This document shows positions 20,156 to 27,759 of a stretch of 64,000 nucleotides of DNA, one piece after another (position 1 is the stretch's first letter; each line of letters starts with the position of its first letter). Position numbers and translations under genes: made by a program. Origin of the DNA: JACJVV01 sp964581515 (lineage in GTDB: Archaea > Nanobdellota > Nanobdellia > Woesearchaeales > JACJVV01); NCBI GenBank assembly GCA_964581515.1, contig CAZOOV010000002.1:62001-126000 (forward strand), given 5' to 3'. Below the pieces are notes generated by a model. The model did no database searches. It worked only from the letters and a program-made list of their open reading frames with translations, and was not told the origin of the DNA.

Positions 20156-20569
20156 ATGGCAATGGATCAAGAGAAATTACAACAGAATTACATGATGTTC
20201 CAGAAATTACAGGAACAGATGAAGCAATTACAGGAAAACACTGAACAGATCAATAATAAGATTGAGGAAGTCAGGAAAGTAATTAGTGATGTTAGTGAGA
20301 TATCTGCACTTGAGAAAGGAACAGAAATACTTGTTCCAGTAAGCAATGGTATATTCATAACTGCAAAAACTGAGGATACAAAGAACTTCAAAGTAAATGT
20401 AGGAGCAAAAACAGTTGTTACAAAGGATAAAGAAGGAGTGAAGAAACTTCTATTGACACAAAAAGATGAACTTCTCCAAGTACAACTGCAATTAAGCAAA
20501 GATCAAGTAGAAGTTGAAGCTCAAGCAATGAGAATCCAGGAAGAGATGAAAAAACTTGTCGGACAATGA
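20156..20569 (+). CDS. pfdA: Prefoldin alpha subunit
   Basis: Prefoldin is the hexameric archaeal/eukaryotic holdase that passes nascent chains to the thermosome. The 137-aa product shows the expected N- and C-terminal coiled coils around a central beta hairpin with ILVPVSNGIFITAKTEDTKNFKVNVGAKTVV (split here only by strand breaks). It lies 32 bp after scpA and 14 bp before ftsY; the prefoldin-ftsY pair is a conserved archaeal arrangement and supports both calls. Confidence 0.93.
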   Translation: MAMDQEKLQQNYMMFQKLQEQMKQLQENTEQINNKIEEVRKVISDVSEISALEKGTEILVPVSNGIFITAKTEDTKNFKVNVGAKTVVTKDKEGVKKLLLTQKDELLQVQLQLSKDQVEVEAQAMRIQEEMKKLVGQ

Positions 20570-20583
20570 TGAGGTAATCAATA

Positions 20584-22704
20584 ATGTTTAAATTTCTTAA
20601 AGATAAGCTGAAAGCTGCTGTTTCTAAATTTAGCAAGAAAGTAGATGAAGAAGGCGAAGAAGAGAAGATTGAAGTAGAGAAGAAAGTAGAAGAGAAAAAG
20701 CCTGAAGTTAAAGCACAAAAACCGAAAAAAGAAGAGAAAAAGAAGCCTGAAGCTAAGAAAAAAGAAGAAACTAAAAAAGAAGAGAAAGCTAAACCTGAGA
20801 GAAAGAAAAAAGAAGTAAAAGAAGAGAAGGTTGAGGAAAAAGTTAAGGAAGAAACTAAAAAAGAAAAAAAAGAAGAGGTTAAAGAAGAAATAAAAAAAGA
20901 AGCGAAGCCTGAACCTAAGAAAAAAGAAGAAGTAAAAAAAGAAAAAGCTGAGAAGAAGACAGAAGAAAAACCTGCTGAAGAAAAACCTAAGGAAGAGATT
21001 AAGAAAGAAGAACCAAAAGAAGAGAAGGTTGAAGAAGTTAAGGTTAAGGAAGAAAAGAAAGAAGAGCCTAAGGAAGAGATTAAGGTTGAGGAAGAAGTTA
21101 AGGCTGAAGAAAAAGTTAAAGAAGAACCTAAAGAAGAAGAAGAAGAAAAAGCTGATATTGAAGATAAGAAAGAGCCTGTTGAGGATCTTGAGAAAGAATA
21201 TGGAGAAAAGAAAGGTTTCTTTGCAAAAATTAAAGATAAATTCTCAAAAAAGAAAGAAGAAGATGCAGATGCGCAGTCTTTGGATAAAGATGAAAAAGAG
21301 ATAGATAAACTTCAGGCAGAACTAGAAAAAGAAGAGAGTGAAGAAGAGAAGAAGGAGAAAGAGGAAGAAAAACCTGAGAAAGAATCTGTAAAAGAAGAAG
21401 AGGTCGAGGAAGAAGAAAAGGGAAAGCCTAAAGAAGAGATCAAAGAAGAGCCTGAAGAGGAAGTTAAAGAAGAACCTATAGAGGAGCTAAAGGAAGAAAA
21501 ACCTGAAGAAGAAATCAAAGTCGAAGAAGAACCAGTTGAAGAGATAAAAGAATCAAAAAAGATAACTCCTGAGATTAAAAAAGAGATTAAAAAACTTGAA
21601 GAAGAGCAAAAAGAAGAAGAAAAGCTCGAAGAAGAGATTATAAAAGAAGAAAAAGAACTTGCCCAGGAAGAAGAAAAGCTTGAAGAAAAGCCAGAAGAAA
21701 AAGAAGAGATAGAAAAGACTATTGAAGAAGAAGCAGAAAAGATTGATGAAGAAAAGAAGGAACTTGAAGAAGAAAGAAAAGAAGCAAAAGAAGCACCTCC
21801 TGAAGAAGAACCAAAGAAAAAAGGGTTTTTTAGCAAGATAAAAGAGACAATAACAACAAAAAAAGTTTCTGATGATAAATTCAATGATATGTTCTGGGAA
21901 ATAGAGATGGCACTGCTAGAAAACAGTGTAGCTGTAGAAGTCATTGAAAAAATAAAGAGCGATCTTCAAGACAAAATAGTTAATAAGGCGATTCCTAGAA
22001 AAGAAGTAGAAACCATTGTTGCTACAAGCATGATGGATTCAATACATGATCTGTTCAATCAACCATCTATCGATATAATAGGAAATATAGAAGAAAAGAA
22101 AAAAGAAGGTAAACCATATGTAATATGTTTTGTTGGAATAAATGGTTCAGGAAAAACAACAACAATAGCAAAATTTGTACATATGTTAAAGAATAAAGAT
22201 TATTCTCCAGTTCTTGCTGCGTCTGATACATTCAGGGCAGCAGCTATAGATCAGTTGCAGATACATGCAGACAATCTAGGGGTCAAACTGATAAAACATG
22301 ATTATAATGCAGATCCTGCAGCAGTTGCATTTGACGCAGTAAAACACGCAGAATCAAAAAATAAAGATGTAGTCTTGATAGATACTGCTGGAAGACTTCA
22401 TTCAAACAGTAATCTTATGGAAGAATTGCACAAGATAGTAAAAGTTGCAAAGCCAGACCTCACAATATTCACAGGAGAAGCAATAACAGGCAATGATTGC
22501 ATAGAACAAGCAAGAGAATTCGACAAAATGGTGAATATTGATGGTATAATACTATCAAAAGCAGATATAGACCAAAAAGGTGGAGCTGCAATATCTATCA
22601 GCTATGTTCTTGGAAAACCTATACTATATCTTGGAGTAGGTCAGAATTATGAAGACCTAAGGGAATTTAGCATTGATTTCATAACAGAACAATTAGCTAT
22701 GTAA
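20584..22704 (+). CDS. ftsY: Signal recognition particle receptor FtsY with a very long Lys/Glu-rich N-terminus
   Basis: FtsY docks SRP-ribosome complexes at the membrane. The C-terminal NG GTPase domain (about 430-706) is intact: GINGSGKTTT near 518, DTFRAAAIDQL near 547, DTAGR near 600 and a final GVGQNYEDL. The N-terminal 400 residues are almost only Lys and Glu, far longer than in most archaeal FtsY. Three copies of a short amphipathic motif interrupt it: FKFLKDKLKAAVSKF at the start, GFFAKIKDKFSKKK near 210 and GFFSKIKETITTKK near 412. The last lies where the membrane-targeting helix of FtsY is expected. A GAGGT site precedes the ATG. Confidence 0.95.
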   Translation: MFKFLKDKLKAAVSKFSKKVDEEGEEEKIEVEKKVEEKKPEVKAQKPKKEEKKKPEAKKKEETKKEEKAKPERKKKEVKEEKVEEKVKEETKKEKKEEVKEEIKKEAKPEPKKKEEVKKEKAEKKTEEKPAEEKPKEEIKKEEPKEEKVEEVKVKEEKKEEPKEEIKVEEEVKAEEKVKEEPKEEEEEKADIEDKKEPVEDLEKEYGEKKGFFAKIKDKFSKKKEEDADAQSLDKDEKEIDKLQAELEKEESEEEKKEKEEEKPEKESVKEEEVEEEEKGKPKEEIKEEPEEEVKEEPIEELKEEKPEEEIKVEEEPVEEIKESKKITPEIKKEIKKLEEEQKEEEKLEEEIIKEEKELAQEEEKLEEKPEEKEEIEKTIEEEAEKIDEEKKELEEERKEAKEAPPEEEPKKKGFFSKIKETITTKKVSDDKFNDMFWEIEMALLENSVAVEVIEKIKSDLQDKIVNKAIPRKEVETIVATSMMDSIHDLFNQPSIDIIGNIEEKKKEGKPYVICFVGINGSGKTTTIAKFVHMLKNKDYSPVLAASDTFRAAAIDQLQIHADNLGVKLIKHDYNADPAAVAFDAVKHAESKNKDVVLIDTAGRLHSNSNLMEELHKIVKVAKPDLTIFTGEAITGNDCIEQAREFDKMVNIDGIILSKADIDQKGGAAISISYVLGKPILYLGVGQNYEDLREFSIDFITEQLAM

Positions 22705-22755
22705 GCCTGATAATTCTAAGAAAACTATTTAAATTACTATTTTTAACATCTTAAT

Positions 22756-23118
22756 ATGCTGTTCACACTCGCTAATGTAGTATTAGCATTGCTGATACTG
22801 GAAGTATTCTTCTTTTTAGCTGCGATTACAATAAGAGAGATAGCAGTTTACATATTCAAAATAAAAGACCATACATTACACAAATCTGCTGAAGTGGCCG
22901 CTGTATTAACAGTGCTGGTACTTGCACAGTTTCTCATAGCAAAAAGCAATTTACTCAAAGGAATCATCCTTATCATAATGATATTTGTATTGTTCTATAT
23001 GATTAGAAGAACATATGAACTTGATGTCAAGAAGGCATTGCTCATGAGCTTATGCTTCATTGTAATATGGGCAATATTGCTTGCGGTTCTTGCATATGTA
23101 TTTGTAAGATTCTCTTAA
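22756..23118 (+). CDS. Small integral membrane protein, 120 aa
   Basis: Four predicted transmembrane helices fill the sequence (about 4-28, 45-62, 67-84 and 95-117), with short basic loops. It is 51 bp after ftsY and preceded by ATTTAAATTAC, so it may have its own promoter. No family is recognised. Proximity to ftsY does not prove a role in secretion. Confidence 0.6.
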   Translation: MLFTLANVVLALLILEVFFFLAAITIREIAVYIFKIKDHTLHKSAEVAAVLTVLVLAQFLIAKSNLLKGIILIIMIFVLFYMIRRTYELDVKKALLMSLCFIVIWAILLAVLAYVFVRFS

Positions 23119-23172
23119 TGATATCCTTGATATTAGAAAACTATTTATATCATTGTTATGAAAAATATTAAT

Positions 23173-23688
23173 ATGAGCGTAGCAGATGAGATTACAGTTG
23201 AGATTAAAGATCTAAGAGCTATGGTTGATCTTTGGGGACACACTGAAGACATAAAGGCAGCTTTCATCCAGAAAGTCTATAAGGATGATCCTGAATTAGT
23301 ACGCAGTTTTCTTACACTCCAAAAGGATTGCCAAGCAATGTTAAGGCTTTGTGGAGAGAGTGAAAAACTTGATGAAGATGTTGAGGCAAAAATAAAAAAA
23401 CTCAAAAGAATAAAGATAAAAGGAATTGATCTTCACAAGATGCATAAAGATCTTGACACCATGAGAAAAAACCTATACAGAATAGTTCAAATAAAATGGA
23501 AAGACGCAAGCTGGCTGTATAAAGGAAAAAATGATATATTTGACCCAGTCCAATTCAGGCAAAAATCAAAGATGTGGAAAGGTGTTGAACAGCTTTGGGA
23601 AGACATGAGAAGACCAAAAAGAAGGATTGAAAAACAGCTTGATAGTCTTGAAGGTGTAGGAAAAGATATAAGGCAATTAGCTGCATGA
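23173..23688 (+). CDS. Hypothetical helical protein, 171 aa
   Basis: ATG 23173 is preferred to ATG 23158, because the TATA-like CTATTTATATC (23141-23151) places the transcript start near the second ATG. The protein is soluble and all-helical, with Trp-containing segments (IVQIKWKDASWLYKG, KMWKGVEQLWEDM). No recognised domain. It is the last gene before the leuA leader. Confidence 0.55.
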   Translation: MSVADEITVEIKDLRAMVDLWGHTEDIKAAFIQKVYKDDPELVRSFLTLQKDCQAMLRLCGESEKLDEDVEAKIKKLKRIKIKGIDLHKMHKDLDTMRKNLYRIVQIKWKDASWLYKGKNDIFDPVQFRQKSKMWKGVEQLWEDMRRPKRRIEKQLDSLEGVGKDIRQLAA

Positions 23689-23734
23689 TATTTTGAATTA
23701 GTTCTAAAGTGTTATTTTTAATGAAATTTACAGA

Positions 23735-23748
23735 AAAGTTTAAATACG
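23735..23748 (+). promoter_or_regulatory. Promoter of the leuA leader transcript
   Basis: AAAAGTTTAAATAC is a good archaeal BRE/TATA element. It is centred about 27 bp before ATG 23770, so the transcript should begin at or beside the start codon of leader peptide 1, which would be translated leaderlessly. Confidence 0.6.
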
Positions 23749-23769
23749 ATATATTGATTCTTGTATACT

Positions 23770-23835
23770 ATGATTAGAAAAGTTAAGCAAACAATGAATC
23801 TGTTTTTGCTAGCTTTGCTTCTGTTACTGTTATAA
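23770..23835 (+). CDS. Leucine-rich leader peptide 1 (21 aa) of leuA
   Basis: The reading frame starts at ATG 23770 and gives MIRKVKQTMNLFLLALLLLLL, then TAA at 23833-23835. Nine of the last eleven residues are Leu, and the final six codons before the stop are all Leu (ttg ctt ctg tta ctg tta). A basic N-terminus followed by a run of the regulated amino acid next to the stop is the hallmark of attenuator leader peptides such as those of bacterial leu operons. A membrane peptide is the main alternative, but the position before leuA and a second such ORF downstream argue for a sensing role. Confidence 0.75.
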   Translation: MIRKVKQTMNLFLLALLLLLL

Positions 23836-23855
23836 GATCAGTGATATCTTTTTTT
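23834..23855 (+). terminator. Putative attenuator terminator after leader peptide 1
   Basis: AAGAT (23834-23838) can pair with ATCTT (23846-23850) around a 7-base loop. The 3' arm runs into a T7 tract at 23849-23855. Archaeal RNA polymerase can terminate on such oligo-T tracts. The 5' arm contains two bases of the leader stop codon, so a ribosome finishing or stalled in the Leu run would cover or expose it. Confidence 0.5.
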
Positions 23856-23897
23856 ACTGGTCATCCATCATAATCAACTAAATAGAGGTAGGAAGAA

Positions 23898-24074
23898 ATG
23901 AAAAGGAAAAAACAAGTGAAAGAACAAACTGGAAAACAAATAAGACAACAAATAGGTCAACAAATGAAAACAAAAAATAAAAAAGGAATAAGAAAAAATA
24001 ATGTATGTAAAGTTATAATGCATAATGCTAATTCTGTTTCTCTGTTACTGCTCTTACTTCTGCTCTTGCTCTAA
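23898..24074 (+). CDS. Leucine-rich leader peptide 2 (58 aa) of leuA
   Basis: ATG 23898 has a GAGGT site 8 bp upstream. The frame runs through a basic Lys/Gln-rich part with an IRQQIGQQ repeat, and ends in HNANSVS followed by ten consecutive Leu codons (ctg tta ctg ctc tta ctt ctg ctc ttg ctc) and TAA at 24072-24074. An internal ATG at 24018 would give an 18-residue version with the same Leu tail. All of the common Leu codon families are mixed, so any Leu-tRNA shortage would stall ribosomes there. It stops 106 bp before leuA. I read it as a second leucine sensor in series. Confidence 0.75.
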   Translation: MKRKKQVKEQTGKQIRQQIGQQMKTKNKKGIRKNNVCKVIMHNANSVSLLLLLLLLLL

Positions 24075-24079
24075 GAGCA
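24049..24079 (+). promoter_or_regulatory. Alternative hairpins overlapping the Leu codons of leader peptide 2
   Basis: AAGAGCA at 24073-24079, which includes part of the stop codon, is the exact complement of TGCTCTT. That heptamer occurs twice in the Leu codon run, at 24061-24067 (5-base loop) and 24049-24055 (17-base loop). Only one can pair at a time, so the position of a ribosome on the Leu codons would decide which hairpin forms. Confidence 0.55.
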
Positions 24080-24180
24080 ACACATCCACTTATTACTGAT
24101 TAAATCCATACTTAATTTATTTATGTTTTAGACACCTAAATTTAATTGATTATCATAATATAAGTTTCAGAGGTATAAAA

Positions 24181-25785
24181 ATGAATAATACAAATAAAAT
24201 CGTTGTTTTCGACACAACATTAAGGGACGGCGAACAGGCTGTTGGAAGCCATATGAACCACCATCAAAAGATGAAGGTTGCAGAAGGCTTGTGCAGATTG
24301 AATGTTGATGTGATAGAAGCTGGCTTTGCAGCCTCATCACCAGAAGAAGTCAGATCAATCTATGATATTGCAAAGACATTTGGTACAGAAGATGGACCAA
24401 TCATATGCTCGCTTGCAAGATGCGTCAGCAATGATATTAAGATGGCTGGTGAACAAGTGCAAAACGCTGTAAAAGGTAGGATACATACATTCATTGCAAC
24501 AAGTGATATACATAGAGAGTATAAATTCAAAGGAATAACCAGAGAAGCATTAAAGAAAAAAGCAGTAGAAGGGGTGACACTTGCAAAAAGCTTCGTGGAT
24601 GATGTACTATTTTCATTAGAAGACTTTACAAGAACTGATATGGATTATGCAGCTGAAGTGACTGCAGCAACAATCATGGCAGGAGCGACAACAATCAATT
24701 TTCCAGATACAGTTGGTTATATCAAGAACCCTAATGATATGAAGGCAATGGTACAATATGTCATAGAGAACGCGAAGAGAATTGTCATAGAAAAAGGAGG
24801 GAGTCCAGAAGGGATAATCTATGCAGTACATTGCCACAATGACCAAGGACTTGCTTTAGCAAACACTATGGCTGCTGTTGAAGGAGGAGTAAGAGAAGTC
24901 CAGGTAGCTATGAATGGAATGGGTGAAAGATGCGGTAATGCCAGCCTTGAACAAGTAGTGATGAACATAAGAAAGAGGACAGCAAATGAATTCGATCCTT
25001 TCAGCAGACAAAAAGAGCCATTGTATGGTATTGACATCAGCCATATCAAAAATCAAGAGATCAAAGAAGTCAGCGACATAGTGGAAAAAGCAAGTGGAAA
25101 CAAGGTAAAAAGGAATGCACCTTATGTAGGAGATGATGCATTTGCGCATGAATCAGGCATCCATGTACAAGGTATACTTGAAAATCCAGTAACATATGAG
25201 ACCACAGACCCTGCAGAAGTAGGAGCAGAAAGAAAAATAATCTATGGAAGGAGATCAGGAAGTGCAGGATTAAGAGTCAAGTATGATTTGCTAGACATAG
25301 GGATGGATAATGAAGTAATGCAACAGGTTGCAGATAGGTTTTATGATTTAACTGACAATGTAGATAAGGCTGATGATGCAGATTTTGTTAAAGCATATGT
25401 TGGTGACAAGGAAGTGCCTAAACATTATGAGATGGTCAGTTATCACCCAACAATATTTCCTGATGAGAGTGTTGGGATGGTCGTAGTCATTAAGATAGAA
25501 GATGAAATCATGCATCTTTACGGCGAAGGAAACGGCCCAGTCAATGCTGCAGTAAACGCTGTTGAAAAAGAGATAAATGTCGACTATAAGGTAAGAGACT
25601 TCAATTTGGCAGCTGCATCTGAAGGAAGCGACGCACCAGGAGACTCTACTGTGAAGGTCAGCAAAAATGGATGGCAAGTTAGCGGAAGAAGTGAACACAC
25701 AGATATTGTAAGAAGCGGAGTTAATGCTTTCCTTGACGCTTGCAACAGGATAAAGTATATGGAAGACTTTTATGCGACTAGATGA
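24181..25785 (+). CDS. leuA: 2-isopropylmalate synthase
   Basis: It condenses acetyl-CoA with 2-oxoisovalerate, the committed step of leucine synthesis. The TIM-barrel signature FDTTLRDGEQAVGSHM (about 10-25) and the metal-binding HCHNDQGLALANT (about 219-231) are intact, and HESGIHVQGI (about 322-331) follows. Residues 420-530 form the C-terminal regulatory domain in which leucine binds in feedback-inhibited LeuA, which separates it from homocitrate and citramalate synthases lacking that part. A GAGGT site lies 6 bp before the ATG. Two Leu-rich leader ORFs precede it. leuB, leuC and leuD are not adjacent. Confidence 0.93.
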   Translation: MNNTNKIVVFDTTLRDGEQAVGSHMNHHQKMKVAEGLCRLNVDVIEAGFAASSPEEVRSIYDIAKTFGTEDGPIICSLARCVSNDIKMAGEQVQNAVKGRIHTFIATSDIHREYKFKGITREALKKKAVEGVTLAKSFVDDVLFSLEDFTRTDMDYAAEVTAATIMAGATTINFPDTVGYIKNPNDMKAMVQYVIENAKRIVIEKGGSPEGIIYAVHCHNDQGLALANTMAAVEGGVREVQVAMNGMGERCGNASLEQVVMNIRKRTANEFDPFSRQKEPLYGIDISHIKNQEIKEVSDIVEKASGNKVKRNAPYVGDDAFAHESGIHVQGILENPVTYETTDPAEVGAERKIIYGRRSGSAGLRVKYDLLDIGMDNEVMQQVADRFYDLTDNVDKADDADFVKAYVGDKEVPKHYEMVSYHPTIFPDESVGMVVVIKIEDEIMHLYGEGNGPVNAAVNAVEKEINVDYKVRDFNLAAASEGSDAPGDSTVKVSKNGWQVSGRSEHTDIVRSGVNAFLDACNRIKYMEDFYATR

Positions 25786-25797
25786 AATGTTAAAATA

Positions 25798-25850
25798 AAA
25801 CTATTTTTTATTTTTATTTAATTTTCTTATTTATTTTTTTATGTTTGTTT
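25798..25850 (+). terminator. Oligo-T terminator region after leuA
   Basis: Several T runs in a row (TATTTTTTATTTTTATTT and later ATTTTTTTATG) follow the leuA stop within 60 bp, the usual form of archaeal intrinsic termination. Confidence 0.55.
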
Positions 25851-25892
25851 AATTATTTTATTTATTTTAAGATTCATTTAGATTTTTGAGTA

Positions 25893-25966
25893 ATGTATAC
25901 TGGAGCACGGCGCAATTATGATGTATCTTCGATACATCATGCGCCTCGATGGGCGCCAGTATACAT
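25893..25966 (+). ncRNA. Structured RNA motif, copy 1
   Basis: An 11-bp closing stem (25893-25903 with 25956-25966) encloses the conserved core GCACGGCGC (25905-25913). A 4-base bulge and a 10-bp hairpin (25918-25927 with 25931-25940) follow, then GCGCCTCGATGGGC (25941-25954). GGCGC pairs with GCGCC at the hairpin base. The same core occurs at 38290 and 58047 with different but fully paired stems. A TATA-like run lies about 30 bp upstream, and T6 follows at 25974-25979, so a short independent RNA or a 5'-UTR element of the HAD gene is possible. The plus strand is preferred on that basis. Confidence 0.65.
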
Positions 25967-26016
25967 GTAGATGTTTTTTACAAAGATTTATTAATAAGTT
26001 ATATGGAGGTATTAAT

Positions 26017-26634
26017 ATGGTAAGAACAATAAAAGCAGTAATATTTGATTGTGGTGGAGTACTCACTACCAGTACAGAAGATATATTGGATAAAGATATA
26101 GCTGAAGCATTTGATCTGAAGCTTACAAAAGAACTCGTCAAAACAATTGAGGAATGCCTAGATGAGTTTGAACTAGGAGCAGTCTCACATGAAAGAATGT
26201 GGCAGAAGTTTGCAGAGAAAGTAAATAGACCACTACCTGAAGAATATAGAGGACTCATTTCTAAGCATCATGATACGATGTCAAAAATTCATGAAAATGT
26301 TATATACGTTGTTAAAAAATTAAAACAAAAGAATTATATTGTGGGTATGCTGTCAAATACAAATGAGATTCATGCAAGATTCAACAAAAAAAGAGGACTT
26401 CTTGACTATTTCAAACCAATAATAATGTCACATGAAGTACATCTGTTAAAACCAGGTCTCGAAATATATGAATTATTGCTTAAAAGACTTAAGATTAAAG
26501 CAGAAGAGTGTATATTTGTTGATGATAAGCAAGAAAATATTGATGCAGCAAATAAAGTTGGCATAAATGGGATAACATATAGAAGCCCAAAACAGCTCAT
26601 ACATGAATTAGCAAAGCATGATGTTGTGTTCTAG
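26017..26634 (+). CDS. HAD superfamily hydrolase, subfamily IA
   Basis: HAD phosphatases use an Asp nucleophile. Asp11 in VIFDCGGVL is that residue; the usual second Asp is Gly13, as in several DxGGV-type members. Motif II is MLSNTNE, motif III the Lys in LLKPGLEIY and motif IV FVDDKQEN. The substrate is probably a small phosphorylated metabolite but cannot be named. ATG 26017 is chosen because GGAGGT lies 7 bp upstream; the longer in-frame version would run through the structured RNA. This makes a 5' UTR of over 100 bases, unusual here. Confidence 0.85.
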   Translation: MVRTIKAVIFDCGGVLTTSTEDILDKDIAEAFDLKLTKELVKTIEECLDEFELGAVSHERMWQKFAEKVNRPLPEEYRGLISKHHDTMSKIHENVIYVVKKLKQKNYIVGMLSNTNEIHARFNKKRGLLDYFKPIIMSHEVHLLKPGLEIYELLLKRLKIKAEECIFVDDKQENIDAANKVGINGITYRSPKQLIHELAKHDVVF

Positions 26635-26717
26635 AAGTATATAATAATTTATTTTATTGGTTTAAATTACTATAATCTTTATAAAAGCACAACTGATTAC
26701 ATCTATTGTGAATTTCA

Positions 26718-27659
26718 ATGGCAATGGAACTATTTGTAGAACCTAGAAAAGTCTATACATGGAGTCAATTCAAAAAGGAAAAAGAGCCTTATTCAATTGC
26801 ACTTGATGGTATAGTCAATGATGTTACTGAAATAGATGAAGCTGGACCTTATGCTAATTTTGATCATCATTCTAAAGTAGGCAGGATTGCTACTAGATCC
26901 ACATGCAAACAGGTAGCTATGTATATCAATCTTGATCTTTTTGATCTTTTCAAGGTAGATGGCATACCTACTGCAAATATCTATGTAAATGATCCTGATG
27001 AAGACACATGTCTTGGATATTGGCTGCTTAAACATCATGAAGAAGTAGGCAATCATGCAAATCCTAGAATAAATAGATTGGTTGACTGTGAAGATAGGCT
27101 TGACTGCACTGCTGGCGCTTATCCATTCGGCGATATTGAGATGAGAAGGAAGATGGCATGGATATTTGAACCATACAATGATCTTAGATTCAAAGGACAG
27201 ATATCTGAGCTGGACGAAGGAGGCATGAGGAATGTCATAGAAGCAGTATGTGCAAGGATTGATGATCACATCTACAGAGAAGGTGGAGAAGTCGCTCTTG
27301 AAGGACATTATGAGAAGATAGGTGGTGGAGATAATTGGGTCATGGTAAAAGAGACAGGACCAGCGTCAAGGCTTGCTATGTATAATGATGGGATCAAGGC
27401 ATTCACTGCATTGGTTGCAGAGAAAGAAGATGGTTCGTATGTCTATGTAATGGGAAGGAAATCAGAATGCATAAGATATCCTATACCTTATTTTATCAAA
27501 AAATTAAATAAGATTGAAGCTGAAATAGTCAATGATGGAAATTTATGGGGTGGAAGTGATACTATAATGGGATCACCACGAATAACTGGAAGCAAGATAC
27601 CACCTGATAGGATGCAAGAAGAGATTAATTTGATGATAAAAGAATTCTATAAGTTGTAA
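26718..27659 (+). CDS. DHH-like phosphoesterase family protein
   Basis: ANFDHHSKVGR (about 46-56) matches the metal-binding DHH core of DHH phosphoesterases, and DGIVNDVTEID upstream could supply another Asp. A later VDCEDRLDC and the Gly-rich C-terminal stretch GGSDTIMGSPRITGSK (about 278-293) resemble the substrate-binding GGG/DHHA1 side, but that part is only a loose match. Length is 313 aa. A TATA-like CTTTATAAAAGC lies about 35 bp upstream. The likely activity is hydrolysis of phosphodiesters or pyrophosphate; confidence in the family is moderate. Confidence 0.6.
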   Translation: MAMELFVEPRKVYTWSQFKKEKEPYSIALDGIVNDVTEIDEAGPYANFDHHSKVGRIATRSTCKQVAMYINLDLFDLFKVDGIPTANIYVNDPDEDTCLGYWLLKHHEEVGNHANPRINRLVDCEDRLDCTAGAYPFGDIEMRRKMAWIFEPYNDLRFKGQISELDEGGMRNVIEAVCARIDDHIYREGGEVALEGHYEKIGGGDNWVMVKETGPASRLAMYNDGIKAFTALVAEKEDGSYVYVMGRKSECIRYPIPYFIKKLNKIEAEIVNDGNLWGGSDTIMGSPRITGSKIPPDRMQEEINLMIKEFYKL

Positions 27660-27759
27660 TTTTTCAAAGTAAATGGTTCATAATTAATTGTTCATAATCA
27701 ATAACTAATTATAATTCTAGAAGATAAAACATATAAACTAACTTCTGTTACCCATCATC

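Noticed and set aside
21312..21944. 210-codon Ser-rich open frame opposite ftsY
   Set aside because: It is the complement of the Lys/Glu (AAA/GAA/GAG) codon runs, which read as Ser/Phe on the other strand. There is no start signal, and the ftsY frame is certain.
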